A stretch of 64,000 bases of DNA from Crossaster papposus (GCA_037893245.1 JBAIAA010000531.1:1054001-1118000); one strand, 5' to 3'. Positions 10,551 through 24,231 are shown, counted from the stretch's first letter. Notes: generated by a model from the sequence alone, not told the origin. Numbers and translations are program-made.

Positions 10551-11425
10551 TGGTTCACGACTGCGTGTGTGTGTGTGTGGTAATGTTAAAAGGCTAATTA
10601 CTCAAAAGTAGCTCTGACGACATGCAACTCATTTTGCTGGGTTGTGTCACATTTGGCCCCCCCCCCCCACAAAAAAAGGGGGGGGGGGAGGCATGCACAC
10701 ACATAACTTTGTTGCACTTTCGTGCAACTTTTACAAATTATAAAACCAGTCACGCTGAGATTATTTTGTCATTGACTGGACCCAGGAGTGGGATTGTATT
10801 TCACAAACTTTGATCCCAGACGGGTTCAGGCCATTATCTGTTGGTAGACTTGTAAGTGACTTGTGGGTGACTTGTGGGTAATACCTCTGGCCTCGATCGC
10901 TCGCTCGCTGCGAGCGGGTCGCTGACAAATATTTCCGGGCTTGCTTGTTGCATGTTTATCTGTTTTGAATCCTTGAAAAACTATGCAACGCAAACTGGTT
11001 AATGGGTAGTATACAACATTTGCAAACATCAAAAACCAGAACTACTCAATTATTATAAACAAATACTTGACTCTTGGTGTGCTGTAATTTTCAAGAAAAG
11101 TGGGAATTTAGTATCGCATTCCAACGATGCTCGGCCGACTATCAGGGGAAAAAGACCCAGAATATTCCAAAATATTACTGCCCCCATTTAACCAAATGTA
11201 TTTTGTTCACATTGGCAAATGGCAAGAGCAGTGCAGAACATCCTCCTTTTGTCCTAATCGTAAACCAATGTTGATTCTACTTTTCTCCTTTTTCATTTGG
11301 TTCTGCTTGAAACATGATCATGAGGTGAAATTGTTAAAAAAATCTTGAGAAACTTGTACATTATTGTATTACTTGTTTTTACTTTTGAACTAAAAGGTGT
11401 TTAGTACTGCTGGGCGGGTAAGTGA
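10551..11425. other. Non-coding; partial copy of TTAA-flanked element family B
   Basis: A C-run/G-run pair lies at 10656-10690. Positions 10810-11002 match the family B miniature element of 49295-49528, ending in AACTGGTTAA at 10994-11002, but the other end is missing. No gene is seen. Confidence 0.5.
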
Positions 11426-12720
11426 GTAATACGAGTACTTGCGAGTACATTACTAGTCCAGGAAAAATATGTTTTGACCTCAAACAAACAACATTTCACC
11501 ACAATGCATTTCTAAAAGGTCCCCACAATGACATATTAAAAGTTCAATGACATATTAAAAATTCAAGTGGTAGATATATGACTAATTTGCATAAATCGTT
11601 AATACCTGCCGCATAATATATTTACATGTATTCACATATTTGGGTATACATGTATATATGTTTTTTATTTTTTGAAAAATTTATTTTGGTGATTCTACTT
11701 ACATATCTCTACTTTTAAAGCATATAAGTGACTGAATAATTATGTGAACATAGTAATTTTCTAAAATGACAACTTCGCGACCCTATTAATGTGCGCACAT
11801 TACACTGTCTCCAAATATCATCAAGTAGTCAGTATTGGTGAGCTTTAATTTCACCAAGTTGCTAATTACTGGCACAGTTATCATAATAAAACATTATGGA
11901 AAATTATATGAACAATGATAACATTGTGATATTTAGCCCAGCAAACAAAAACTGGGGAAAATGGTGTGTCTATAAATTGGGCAAAAAAGTAGTTAAAGGA
12001 TTGCCTAACATGGGAGACTTGAACAAGTTCAAGGAAATTCCCAAAATACATTTTAACCTAGATATGATTATTGTAAGCAACAAAAATCGTTAAATCTGGG
12101 GGGTTTCCTTGAACTTGTTTAAGTCTCTCACCTTGGGCAACCTTTCATCTACTTTTTAGCCGAATTTATGGACACGCCATTTTTTCCCCAGTTTTTGTTT
12201 GCTCGGGGCTTAATATTACAATGTTATCATTGTTTATATGATTTTTCATATGGTTTTAATAGGATAACTGTGCCAGTAAGCACTTTGGTGAATTTGAAGC
12301 TCGTCAATACTGACTACTTGATAATATCTGGAGACAAGGTAAATGCGTGCATACGGTATTATTGTAGTAATTTTGGACCATTACTATATTTTTATAATTA
12401 TTTTGTCACTTGCATGCTTTAGAAAATGTTATTGAAGTAAGGATGTGTAAGTAGAATCACCTAAATAAACTTTTCAAAAAAATAAAATAAAATATATACC
12501 TAAATGTGGGAATAAACATATTACACGGCAGGGGTTAACGGTTTAGGGAAATTAGACATATTTTCACCACTTGGATTTTTACAGACTTTTAGTATGTCAT
12601 TCTATGGACCTTATAGAAGTGCACTGTGGTAAAAAACGATTTGTTGCAATTTGATTGAGGTCAACAAACAATTTTTAAATATTTTGCCTGGACTATACAT
12701 ATACTTGTATTACTTGTGAT
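11426..12720. mobile_element. Large fold-back element, ~600-bp inverted arms
   Basis: The left arm (about 11426-12042) and right arm (about 12099-12720) are diverged inverted copies along almost their whole length. Paired landmarks are TAGTCCAGG/CCTGGACTA at the ends, CACCACTTGGAT-type words, the AAATATTATC/GATAATATCTGGAGACA pair, and ACTTGAACAAGTTCAAGGAA against TTCCTTGAACTTGTTTAAGT near the centre. About 55 bp separates the arms. There is no coding capacity. A single-arm relative lies at 24232-24695. The RNA or single strand would form a long hairpin. Confidence 0.8.
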
Positions 12721-13920
12721 TTTTCATCTACTCCAGTACTCGGGCGCGAGTAGAGCAGACCTGCCTCTACATCTACATGTACATGTACTCAAGAGTAGCA
12801 ATTTGTTTTTACAGTGTCGACTTTAAAAAAAAGTAACTACTTTGCACTTTCTGCACTGAAGTGGCCTTTTGGCAGGATGCTTAAATGAAGCAAGGAAATC
12901 AAGGAATCATTGCGCCCCACCTCACTCTCCCCATGATTTCACTACAAACAAATAGTTTCAGCTAAATGACCAAAAACGTTGCATAGAAAGGTTATTTCCC
13001 AGTTGAATAATGGGTTATCATTTTACGTTGTACATGTACTGACATGTGTCAGTCTTTCAGTGTATCGGCTTTATCTAAATCTGCTCAAATAAAGTGGAAA
13101 CGGTGTTTTCAGGCTTAATGAATAAATTGTCCGAAAATCGACTTTATTTTATGTCGAAAGAGGTCGCACCACACAAATAGCGGTCGCCAGCAAAACGCGG
13201 ACTAGTAGGAAACAACACAACATCAGACGCACCAAATTTTGAACAAACAAAATAAATATGACACGCTGATCGCCATGTTTTTATGGAGCCGGAACACATG
13301 CGAGAGTTCCAAGTATGTTTTAAAAGATCTTGAAAGTATGGGCGGCACTATAGTCTATAAGAAATGTATTTGCTCCGTTGCACCAATGGGGCTCTGTGTT
13401 GACGCGCCGTCTATAATCCGATAGTGTCTATATTCCGATAGTGTCTATATTCCGATAGTGTTTGGTTGGCTACTTTTTGTCCAACTTCTTATTTGTCTTT
13501 AAAAGATCCCTGTGACTGCTCAACACAATCCACCGTTTATAACGAAAAGTATAAAACGTAAATCAAAATCGTGAAAGGAAAACTGTCGTCTGCTAACCTC
13601 TCTGCCGTCTTTAAAATACGTAACTGGCCAACAGCGAACAGCTCGGAATGTCGTTAGCCGTTTTTGCTAACGTTTGCCAACATAATTGGCGCACATTGTG
13701 TTCCACTCACGCGAACAACGCTAACGTTGGCCAACGTTGGCAACGTTTGCGTGAGTGGAACGCACCCCTGGACATTTCATTGGCTCACAGAAATGACGTC
13801 TTGGGTCCGCCATGTTGCACTTGCTATTGTCTGAAAGCTGTATGCGTTGTAGGCCGTACGGTGTACACATTTTGCTTTTCATCCCGTTTCGACCCCCCCC
13901 CCCCCCCCCCCCCCCGAGTC
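12721..13920. other. Non-coding, partly CpG-rich, with a 62-bp palindrome and poly-C
   Basis: Positions 13150-13410 belong to a dispersed repeat also seen at 15440-15610 and 25835-26055. At 13700-13761 an imperfect palindrome has arms GTTCCACTCACGC and GCGTGAGTGGAAC. CATTGG and TGACGTC words near 13780-13800 are promoter-like, but no start site can be shown. A poly-C run ends at about 13916. Confidence 0.45.
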
Positions 13921-14872
13921 TAAAGCCCCTTTCACACTAGACGATTTCCCCGGGAAATTGCCGGGGAATTTCGGTCGGTCTGTTCACACTACCAAAGAAA
14001 TCTCCGGGAAACTGCTTTTCCCCGGGAAATATTTACCCCTACTCTCGAGTAGGGTTTAAGGAGAAATCCCCGGGTTTAACGTTTTTCCCGGGGAAAAGCA
14101 ACTAGTGTGAACGTCGCAGGGTTTGAACTTACCCCACCTTTTTGCGTCCACGGGGAATCTCGAAAAGTCACAGGGTCACAAATAGCGCGCCAAATAATTC
14201 GCGCGGTGACTTGGTATTGTAATGCAGTACCTTTCAAACTTTTCGTAAATATATTTACAGTTAAGTACAAAAGACAAATAATAACGTTTGAAAATTATAC
14301 AAATAATTTAATTTTAACGAATATGAGCAAAATGAATGGTTTTAATATTTAATAAAAGAAGTGTCGTGAACAAGACTGTGTTTAGCTTCCTTTTCGTGTA
14401 CGTGTATTTATAATGTCCCGTGTGGTGGTTAGGTACCAGTCTTCTATTTTCTTATCCGCATGATGCGTGGCCCAGCGTGTATTATCGTCGACCCATGCCA
14501 CGCGCCCTCAGTTTACACATTTCCCGGGGTTTGATGGCCAGTGTGAAACGACCGTGCATATTCCCGGGAAATAGTGTCCCCGGGAGTTGCCAAATGGGTC
14601 TAGTGTGAACGGTTTGTGGGGTAAACAATCCCCGGGAATTTCCCGGGGATTTATTTCCAGGGGATTTATTTCCCGGGGATTTATTTCCCGGGGATTTATT
14701 TTCCGGGGATTTATTTCCCGGGGATTTATTTCCCGGGGATTTATTTCCCGGGGATTTATTTCCCGGGGATTTATTTCCCGGGGATTTATTTCCCGGGGAT
14801 TTATTTCCCGGGGATTTATTTCCCGGGGATTTATTTCCCGGGGATTGGCTCTGCAGTGTGAAAAGGGCTTTA
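13921..14872. mobile_element. TA-flanked inverted-repeat element carrying a minisatellite
   Basis: The ends are inverted copies: AAGCCCCTTTCACACT on the left and AGTGTGAAAAGGGCTT on the right, each flanked by TA (13921-13922 and 14871-14872), a possible 2-bp target duplication. The interior is filled with CCCGGG-centred words and phrases like TAGTGTGAACG. There is no transposase. Length is about 0.95 kb. Confidence 0.75.
14632..14845. repeat. 15-bp minisatellite, ~14 copies
   Basis: The unit is GGGGATTTATTTCCC, repeated head to tail with very few changes inside the TA-flanked element. Each junction creates the palindrome TTTCCCGGGGA. Because 15 is a multiple of 3, it gives open frames on both strands (RGFIS and NPREI repeats) that are not evidence of a gene. 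Confidence 0.95.
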
Positions 14873-15109
14873 AAGTAAAATAACTCAAATTCGACTAAAT
14901 ATTTGTTGACGACTTTTAGCGTAGGGTTTTAAATAGCTACAAGTAACTATATACATATGCCTTCAAAAAGTTAACCCATGGGGGTTGGAACGAAACTCAT
15001 TTTTCTAGGCATTTTTTCATTTACATCACACGGCTCTTATTGGCTGTGTGCTAAACCAGTGTGTTGTTATGCAACAGTACGGATCGCACGACCTGGCGGG
15101 CGCGTAGAT

Positions 15110-15290
15110 ACTGTATGGGTTAGCCTTAATGTTTAATACAAATTTGTGGAAATAGAAATGTTCTTGAAAATAAAAAATTGTAAGGGGTTAGCCTTGAATT
15201 TTAATAAAAATTTGATTTGTTAAATTATTCTAGGAAATGATAAATTGTAAGGGGTTAGCCTTGCATTGTAATTAAAGTTTGCGAAAATTT
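15110..15290. repeat. ~67-bp tandem repeat with GGGTTAGCCTT
   Basis: GGGGTTAGCCTT-type words occur at 15117, 15184 and 15251, with similar AT-rich spacers between. Related phrases occur at 21070-21300. Confidence 0.6.
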
Positions 15291-15439
15291 GATTTGTCTT
15301 GATTTGTCAGTGATTGGGCGACCGACACACCAGGCAGCCTCTGACCGTGCATTAAAGCGCACATTCCCGGTGGGCAACATACAAGTAAGAAATACCGCAC
15401 TGCACCTCTGGCCCGGACCAGGGGCTTCCAATTCTGAAT

Positions 15440-15610
15440 ATTTTCGATGCATTTTGGTCCGGAAGTGGCGCCGTTTAGCCATGTTGTGGAGGGATACTTT
15501 TTATAAATGGCTACTTCTCCAGTTTGGGAAACACCATTCGTAGCGGTCACCAGCGAAACGCGGGCTCATAGGAAACAACACAAAATCATAAAAATTTACG
15601 AGATGAAATC
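15440..15610. repeat. Dispersed repeat E (copy 2)
   Basis: This shares words with 25835-25900 (CAGTTTGGGAAACA, GTCCGGAAGTGG/GTCCGAAAGTGG) and with 13150-13225 (AGCGGTC, CAGCAAAACGCGGAC, TAGGAAACAACACAA). An ATG-started frame of about 45 codons is present at 15508 but has no recognised similarity. It may derive from a duplicated first exon or a mobile element. Confidence 0.5.
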
Positions 15611-17025
15611 CAAGTTTGATTGGGATTCTATCGAGTGAACGGTAAAATCGAGGGATCACTTGAGATAGCGCAGCGTGGCCTGGCGAGTTCATATTTTACC
15701 GGCGAAGACATTATCCCTCCGACAAGGTGTATGCACATTCAAATGCAATTTTGTGGAGGGCACTTGATCCCTCGGTTCTATCGTTGACTTAATATATAAT
15801 CCCAATCAAACTTCGATTTCATCTAGTTTAATTTTAGGATTCTATCTCGTTCACGACATTCATCCGAGACCACGTGAGATTTTAAAGCAGGATATATGAG
15901 CCACTCGACTTCACAATCGTATTTAGCGTTATTACACCAAACTAATGCTACATAGGTTAATTTTTATAGTTTGCAATTGTGTTTCCTAATAAACAAAACA
16001 AAACTGCTTCTTGAACAGAGCTTAAATAAGTAAAACTGCTTCTAGGACCTAAATATAATAAACCCCTGAAAATATAATTGTTGCAAGTGTAGTACTCCAC
16101 GGGAAAATGGGAAAATGCGTCATTGACTAATGTGACAATACGTTTGTCGTAGTGCGTAGCAAAGGTGGTTTCTGAGGTCCAGCCTACAGTTTTTAGTATA
16201 TCATTTTTATACTAACATACTAACATACCAACAATACCCAAACATTGCGGTCAATACACCAAAACCAAAGGTTTTTGTGCAAGGTGGTTTCATTGCATAG
16301 ATTGTATACCACTCCTTGAGATTATAGAAACTGGGCATCGCTCAATGAGAAGCAAAAGAATGTTGCTAGCAATTCCAGATACATGTTGTTGATAATTGAT
16401 ATGCTGATTATGCTGATTTTCCTCCCGCATTCAGGGATTTATGGACGGCACCCCAGCCTATTTTGGATGCATCTGACCGGGGCGCGAATATATTTTTCCC
16501 AAACCTAACTGGCAGATTTCATGAATTATTCAGTAGTTTGGAAACATACAAAACTCACCATTCATATTCGTCACCGTTTTCACGGTCTAAACAAACTTTC
16601 GAGAAAATTGCTTGTAAAGTTGGTCCTTTTTTTCGTTTGGCAGTTTGAAACATAAATATCCATAGAATATACAAGATTAAGGTATCGTGGAAAAAAGAGA
16701 TTCCAATCTTCTTAAATATAGCAAACGTTAAGAAAAAAATAGGTTAATAGTTTTTCAGAATTAATCAATTAATGTAATTGCCTCTTCGTGAAAACGAAAA
16801 AAATATAAATTAGCAAAATCGCCCGTGGCTGGTCAGAATGTATACATTTTCCCATTGCGCCCCAAATTCGCCTCTTCATGAAAACGCTAAAGTCAATACG
16901 CGCACCAAAGCGCCCCTTCATAAACACGTTGAAGTCAACGCTATTTTAAATTTGCTTCTTCGTGAAAACGAAAAAAAGCACTTGAGGATCAATTCGCCCA
17001 TTCGTTAATTAGGTTAATTGGGATC
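15611..17025. other. Non-coding, with a degenerate tandem motif
   Basis: No gene is seen. The motif CTTCGTGAAAACG recurs degenerately at about 16782, 16871, 16914 and 16963. A word CATGAATTATTCAGTAGTTT at 16520-16539 also occurs near 55461 and, inverted, near 55760. Confidence 0.4.
16781..16980. repeat. Degenerate CTTCGTGAAAACG repeat
   Basis: Four diverged occurrences spaced about 45-90 bp apart. No coding meaning is seen. Confidence 0.4.
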
Positions 17026-17619
17026 TTAAAGATGGACTACAACGGAATAATGATAAAGGCTGTGTTGCTGTTTTTGTTCGAGAAATGTATAATGATTACT
17101 AATACATGTATATCATTAGTATTCAATAAAACTTGTTCCTTCATGCAAAAAAACCACAAAATTGATCGGCGTTCTACGACCCAGAAAAAATCAGTTTCAG
17201 CAAAAGCCCTTTAAAACTCATGAATAATTCATACTTTGTGTGTGACGTACTACCCATGATGAATACTCGGGTCGATCGTGTGCGTGCATTTTTACCGTAC
17301 AATGCAATGCGGAATAACATGGCGTCTTTTGTTTACTCTTGGTTGCTCATGGGTAGTACGTCATCACTTTTCGCTGGTTTACAAGTCCGCTGGTACTATA
17401 TCGTGGATTTCATTGTGGTTTTCAGTGGATCTTTGCCGGGAACCAGTACAGGGCGGGAAATTTCAAAATCAAAGAATCGAGGTCTAATTTTTTCGGTCAA
17501 ATTGCAACAAAATTATTTAGAGAAAAACATGACCGTAACAATAAAGTGTTACCTGAACACAACATAAACAAGGTCCGATAATAAATGTAATGTAAGTTTT
17601 CGTTGTAGTCCATCTTTAA
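17026..17619. mobile_element. Inverted-repeat element, 594 bp
   Basis: The left end TTAAAGATGGACTACAACG and the right end CGTTGTAGTCCATCTTTAA are inverted copies. Inside is a second inverted pair, GACGTACTACCCATGA (about 17243-17258) and TCATGGGTAGTACGTC (about 17348-17363). No transposase frame is recognised. It is probably a MITE. The small open frames inside are not supported as genes. Confidence 0.75.
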
Positions 17620-20600
17620 ACATTAAGCCGCAAAAGTTATCATTACATTTGAATTTAAAATTCGTTGGCATGGCTTACGTTGGTATAAAGTTATGTTATT
17701 GGGGCCTATGACGGTGTTACGAATGCAATTCCGCCAAGGACTCAATTAAGGGAAGGGCGAAAAACTCCTGCAAAACCTCTAAACTTTGCTCCGACACTTT
17801 TAAAAGAGGAAAACAGGAGTAAATTCCCTCCGGCTCCTAACGGCAATCGAGTATTGTGTAACTCTAGAATTAGGTCCTGATGGCAGATCAACCACAATCA
17901 ATTTAACTTATTTATTGAACACGTGGCAGTACAGGGGAAGCGGCGGGCTTCGAAATTAATTACGAGAACAAATATACTGCCATAGCAAGCAAACAACCTT
18001 CTAGCTAAACTGCTGCGACGAAAGTGATCTCTGACCAGTCGACGAGATTATGGCTGTATACGAGGCCTTGTTTGTTTTAACCTCAGAGCCATAAAACAGC
18101 GTTCCAATTAACCAGTGACCTCCATGTAGCGTAGGAAAGAGGACTTAGTCCATACTTCTGCATACCAAGCTGTCTCGGGGTAATAAATTATGTGAAGCCT
18201 TATGGGCTTAAAAGTGATTATTACTCCCTAGGGCAATTTAAAAAAAAATATCTTAATAGCGTTGACCTACTCAATTTCTTTTTTATATTCCCCACTCCCC
18301 CCCGCCAAAAAAACCCCAAAAACCTAAAATGGTTGTCAATCTCTGGGCCCAGAAGCTCCTCGCCTCTATGCCAAAATAGACTCACACGTTGTTTTTTGTG
18401 TGTGAATACAATTCACCCATCAGTTGGACGACACAAGTAAAAAATACTTGATATATATTTCTACAATCATTCTTATTTATATGCCACATATGTCACAGAT
18501 GGTTCATTTTCCTTTAATTGTTGTACTTACCTTTCTCATTTTGTATACTTATCTTTAAGGAAAATAGTTGTTTCCAAAAGTTTACTTGGGTTATTCCATT
18601 AGTTTTCCCCCCTCTCCTTTTTGGGCCATGAGTTGTTCTCTTCCCCAATACCTTTCACTTATTTCCTTTCTCATGTCCTGTGAGTGTTTCACATAGTCTC
18701 TTTACTTTTGTACACCTTTACCTGTTTAGTGATAAATAGTTAATAACATGACTAGGCTGCACACATTATAGACTTGTTTCTTTATTCTTAGTATAGTATG
18801 TACATTGTTAGATTTAGGTTATTGTTAGGGTTATATAACGTGGTTCTAGGAAAGCCACTTTGATAGTTATTGTGTAAGACACTTATTGTCGCTGTATATA
18901 CCACTAAAATAACGAGACGGAGTCCGTGGATCCATTACCCCTATTTATTTTACACACCGCTGATGCAGGCAGGTGAAAACTAAACCAAAATACACAAAAT
19001 AGTTATTATTATTAAGCATTATAATTTAAAGAAATACAAATGTGCAATTAAATAATTACATTAGGTTTAGAGAAATTCGGGCAGCACCTTGTCGGCAAAA
19101 TCAGTTACAGAGGAGCAACAATCAATCAGTTATGAAAATAAAGAAATCCGTATATAAACTTACAATCGTTCCCGGGGTAAGGGATCGTCCGCACACACAG
19201 CGAGATAAACAGGAATTTACGGCGGCATTCTAGGGTGCTGCACAAATAATAAATACACGTATATAATTCGACAAATACCACTACCATTCTAGTAATTTGC
19301 AATTACTAACCCAAACTAAGAATTTATATTTGTTTCCCCGACGCACCATGAACTATAAAGGGCGTTGGCTCTGAGGAATGTTCGGATATTTCTGTGTACA
19401 TTAAAAGGCTTATAAACTAGAAGGCAAACACTTTAACAGCAATATAAACCTTAAGATAAATGCTTCCAGGTAAATTACATCTTCGGAAATAAACATGATA
19501 TAAATCAAAAGTAAAAATACTTACAAATGGTTGACTACAGAAAGAACGAAATGAGTTGGTTGGGAGCGTGAACGCAACTGACTCAATCTCCCCCGCACGC
19601 CTCGGTGGTTAAGTGGGGAGACCAGAAATTACGTAATTACATACAAAACATGCTCAGACCTACGGCTTATGCAAATAAGGGGACAATCATTTAACAGATG
19701 GACAAATACATAGCGGTGACGATAATTAACACTTATTATTGGAATGATTAGTGTTGTTTGAAGATTGAGAGAGAGAGGACTGTGCTATGGGTAGCCATTT
19801 CGCCAGTTAATTATGTTATAAGTCTGTGCTTCAGCCAACACGTACACTTTCTGGTGTTGGAGCCGAGTTGTTTTAAAACAAAACTAGCTTGACGAAAGTC
19901 GTCAAAGCAGACAATACTAGTCATATTCCAGTATTGGCTTTGAACAGCGAGTGGCACACATATACCCAACCTGCAGGAGACGCCTTTTGAAAAAAACTCG
20001 TAAGTTATTGTTTCCGTTAATTTAATTGCGTATTATTATCATTGATGTGCACCTTATACCTTTATCGTATTGAAGTGGTTAGGTTTACATGTACTTTGTC
20101 TTAAAATAATATATATTCTTTTGATAACGCATTTTTGTCATGTTCATTTACAATTTTGGTAAACATTCCCGATGTAGGGCATGTATTTTTGAGGTTTCGG
20201 ATTTATTTGTATTGCTGTTTAGATGGCCGGAAGCTCTGTGGTGATTCTGAGGGTCCATTTGGCATTTTGGTCTTTGGCATACCAGCACTGCGGAAGCCGC
20301 TAGATGCAGGGGATGATCACCCGCTCAATCGTTCGCTCATGAAGGGACCAAGAGTTTACAAGGGACGATAGTTCGTCGCTGATAAAGAGGACTAAGAGCT
20401 CCTATAGAGACCTTCGTCAAAAATCAACACCACCGTATTTTGAGTTTCCTAATTATTTACTTTAATTAATAAGTAAAAGTAATTGTGAGAATTGTTTAAT
20501 CTAGAAGTAAAGGTATTGATATATCAGCATTTGTTATTGTTTACTTAAGAAGTAATCTAATTTGAGTACAAAAACAAAATCCAAAAATATTAAAGGCTAA

Positions 20601-23600
20601 AGGAATATAATATTTGTAAATGTGAATATAATGGTTAATTGTGAATAAAATGTATTTTTTTTAAATAATTATAGTAAAGAAACTTGAGTTCTCCCGCATA
20701 TTTAAATTGAATGGTTTATGCCCGGTATTGACAACATAGACCTCTTATTCAAAGCTATCTGAGGATCACAAAATATTAATGAGCTCGCGCGTGGTAATTC
20801 ACGTGAATTGGTTTGGTGCACCCTGTGGCCGTAAAAACGCTCCGCGTACCAAACCCGATTTAAAGTCAAATTTGTCACCTTCTTTGACCCAACGATAGTG
20901 CGCGCCCGTTCGAATAACGACCCCCTCTACTGTTTCTTTTGTGTTGTGGTCCCCCATCGGAACAGCAGTTTGCATGATTTGCTTGATTATGGTTGACAGG
21001 TTACAGAGGCCATATATAAAAGTTATTCAAAATTTACCAATATTTCCGATTTCGGGGGAAAAAAACAGTTGTAAAGCGTTAGCCCTGCGTATTAATTAAG
21101 ATTGGGCCAATCTAGATTTTTTTATTGAAAAAAACAAACCTAACGGCGGTCAACGTAATAAAATGGGTCAAAATTAGATGTTTTCGCAGGGAAATTAAAC
21201 TTTGTAGGGGCCGTGCGTATATTTAAAAACGGCGATTAAAATGTGGTTTTTTTTCTCGGAATTAAAAACAATTGTAACGGGTTAGCCAACAATAAATAAT
21301 CAAAACTGGCAACAATTTGAGTTTCTTTAAATTAAAAAATTGTAACTTATAGTCTTAAAAAAAGAAGGGGGAAGGGGCCTACGGCTTGCAATGATTTATA
21401 TGATGAAATATGTTATTGCAAACACTGTTAATAAAGATACTAAATACAACAAAGCATGAGAAAATGCTTTTCTTTTAGTCGGGTTTGCTGATCCTACTTC
21501 AGACAAATCAGAGCAACTAATAATAGACGTCGGGGAATTTTCAGGTTAGGGAGCCAGACCTAAGTGGTTTGCCTCTATTTACATATGTGTAACGGATTGC
21601 AAACAAAATGTGATAATTTGATAAATCGGGGGCAGTATTTTACTTTAGTAATTTTTTTCCAAAGATGGACGGCCGACCATCGTTGGAAATTGGAAATTGA
21701 AAATCCAGTGTGATTTTTGTTTTGATGAGCTATACAGATTGAAGAAAACACTCACTGACCACAACTCGTAGCCAACATTGTTCAATGGCCCCACTCAATG
21801 TGGTTGGAAGGAACACCCTGTTTGAAGCTCCCTCAGGAGTCACAGAAACAGATGGGCAACTCATTCCATGAAATAAGTTGGTCATATTTTGTGGTTTATG
21901 TAAATAGTTAAAAGTTGTCGAAGATAGTGAGAAAGCATCATTCTGAATCAGGAATTGGCAGCAACTAATGCAACAATTTTCTTTTGAATATTCTTCTTCA
22001 ATTACAACATGCCAGCTACAGGCGTAAACGAAAATGTCCTGGTGGCGGGTTAAAAACCAACCAGAATTCATGAGGCTCACAATTAATCACCACACCGTGA
22101 GGGACCAATCGACACCGAGATACTGGAGACCCAAGTTGCCCGGGTACACCCGCCCCGTTGCCCAGCCAACATGAAAGTGAAAAGAAACAGCTTGAGTTTT
22201 CTTAGTTTGAGTATACACTCTAGTGTATGTGGTTTTGGTCTTGTGGAATTTATTAACTCTATTCGGTCCGGCCTGTAGTATATAGCCTTAGAATAAATGA
22301 TTTTATTTGCAACAGAGTGTAGGAATTTTGAGAGTGGGAGCCATTTTAACAGGTTGAAAATTGCTTGTCCACCTATTTTTTCCCAAAGGACAAATCTGCT
22401 ATGGCCCTGTAGCCAAATATCTTTAACATGACCCACTACTAGGACTGTGTGTCAAATTGCTTGTGTCATCAAGGGCATATCTCATCATATCTGCCGTACT
22501 TATAATATTGCTCAATAACGACTCGGAGTTGAATAAACTAGATAACCCGAGGCTGAAGGTCGGTAATTGATAGCAAAATAAACATCACAAAAGGGCTTAA
22601 GCCGGTTTGATCCGGTATAATAGTTAGTTTGTGTAATAATTTGGCTGCGACATCGCATTTACACTGACGTGTGCTCACTGGATGTGCATCTAAAACCGGC
22701 GTTCTTTTGACGACTTCATTATATAACCCAAAGAACAGTGGCCAAAATGGGAGATGCGGTGGACGCACTGCTATTTTTCTGCAACGGGAAAAAGGTACTG
22801 TGGATTTATTCTTCGGGAGAGTGATATTTTCACTCTTTAACATAGAGAGCCCGGCGTCCAAAAGACTTTTATCGGCGCGCCGCGATCCGCTTTGGTGCGC
22901 CGCACAGCGCCGCGCTACAGGCTCCTGCGGCCAGCCGATGCACGGCGCTGTGCGGCGCTGTGGGAAAACATGCATAACAATAGCGTCACGGCTGAACGCA
23001 CTAGATTACCATGTGAATACACACAGTCCGCCGCGGCGCGCCGACAGTGAGTATTTCTTAGCAATTTTTGTGCATGATCAATTGATCTTCACTTTGTGCA
23101 AACATATTTTTTTTTCAACAGCTGTTGACTGAAGAAGACTATCTGACATCGAACTCAGTTCTCGACAAGAGGAAAAGAATACCTTTCGAAAATGTATTGA
23201 TTGGTTTTATGAAAAGTTGTTTAGAAAGTGCTTTTGCTTAAAGATTTGCTCACTCCAGTGTTTACCCCGTGGCCTTATCACCAAATATTTTGAAGGCCCC
23301 CCTGTCAATTGTCGTCTCAAAATTATTTCCAGCGTAGGAATACTATTTTTATATTAAAATTATAACAAAATATAAATTTGGTTCGGGTCACCCTGCCGTA
23401 ATCCAACTCTATTTTTGTGAGCGATAAAATGCGATCCCACAACAACTTGATTGGGAAATAACATCATTGGAAAAAATCGCCAATAACTAAAAAATATAAG
23501 CATTTATCATCCAGTTTTGTATTCCAATCATAAATCTGAAAGACAAACATCATGGTCTAGCTAATTAACAAATAACGTCACTTTGCAGACGTGTACACAC

Positions 23601-24231
23601 GTTTTGAGTCCGACCCCGACACGACGCAGTTTCGATGAGGTACACGTGCTCCGGTGGGTCCATAGCTAGCTATATGTAATTTCAAGACTAGACATAGCAA
23701 AGTCAGATTTGCTTTGCACGGCAAGAGAGAATTTTCATGTTCATTGCAAGCACTTGCGCTCGGACCCGCGCAATGTACACCGCAGTTTTGGCTCTTTTTT
23801 TCCTGGCTTCGGCTCCATCCCATTGCTAAACTGCATGAATGAAGCACAATACACGGGTGAAGCTGGGGTTTGAAAAACAGCAACGTTTTAAATTCTCCCT
23901 ACTTTTAGACTTGGGTCATGAAAATAGGCATTTACAATAAGACATCTTATTAATATATAATTAAGGTCTACAAAGGTTGTAAATTATGGGTCATAGAAAG
24001 GATTTCACAGAAGCTTTTCGAGGGGGTCCATTAGAAGAGAATCTCTAATATATGGGTTGGAAAATCACTCCAGATACGTGGGAATTACATCTCAGGCTGA
24101 ATTGGTTGGGTTTGGACTCTAGAAGGAAATTCAGTAAATTCAGTCTATCTTCGTAGGGCATTTCTCCTTTCTCGTGATATTGACAAAAATGTACATTTGT
24201 ATTATTTTGTTAATTCTAAACTGTTGTACGT
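17620..24231. other. 6.6 kb without a recognisable gene
   Basis: AT-rich sequence dominates. A GC-rich, CpG-dense patch at 22855-23045 (GGCGCGCCG words) could be a promoter-type CpG island upstream of the XDH-like gene, but no transcription start can be shown. Positions 23815-23890 match 5088-5170. GTTAGCC-rich sequence at 21060-21310 resembles 15110-15290. Searching here by eye for the missing N-terminal XDH exon failed. Confidence 0.4.

Noticed and set aside
14587-14883. Open frames with RGFIS or NPREI repeats on both strands
   Set aside because: They arise automatically from a 15-bp tandem repeat without stops; there is no homology or start context.
20222-20371. ATG GCC GGA after a TTTAG as first coding exon of the XDH-like gene
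   Set aside because: The translation has no VNG or LLxxLR features of the XDH N-terminus and stops soon after.
22538-23132. Overlapping 145- and 153-codon frames in the GC-rich patch
   Set aside because: No similarity recognised; long frames are expected by chance where GC is high and stops are rare.
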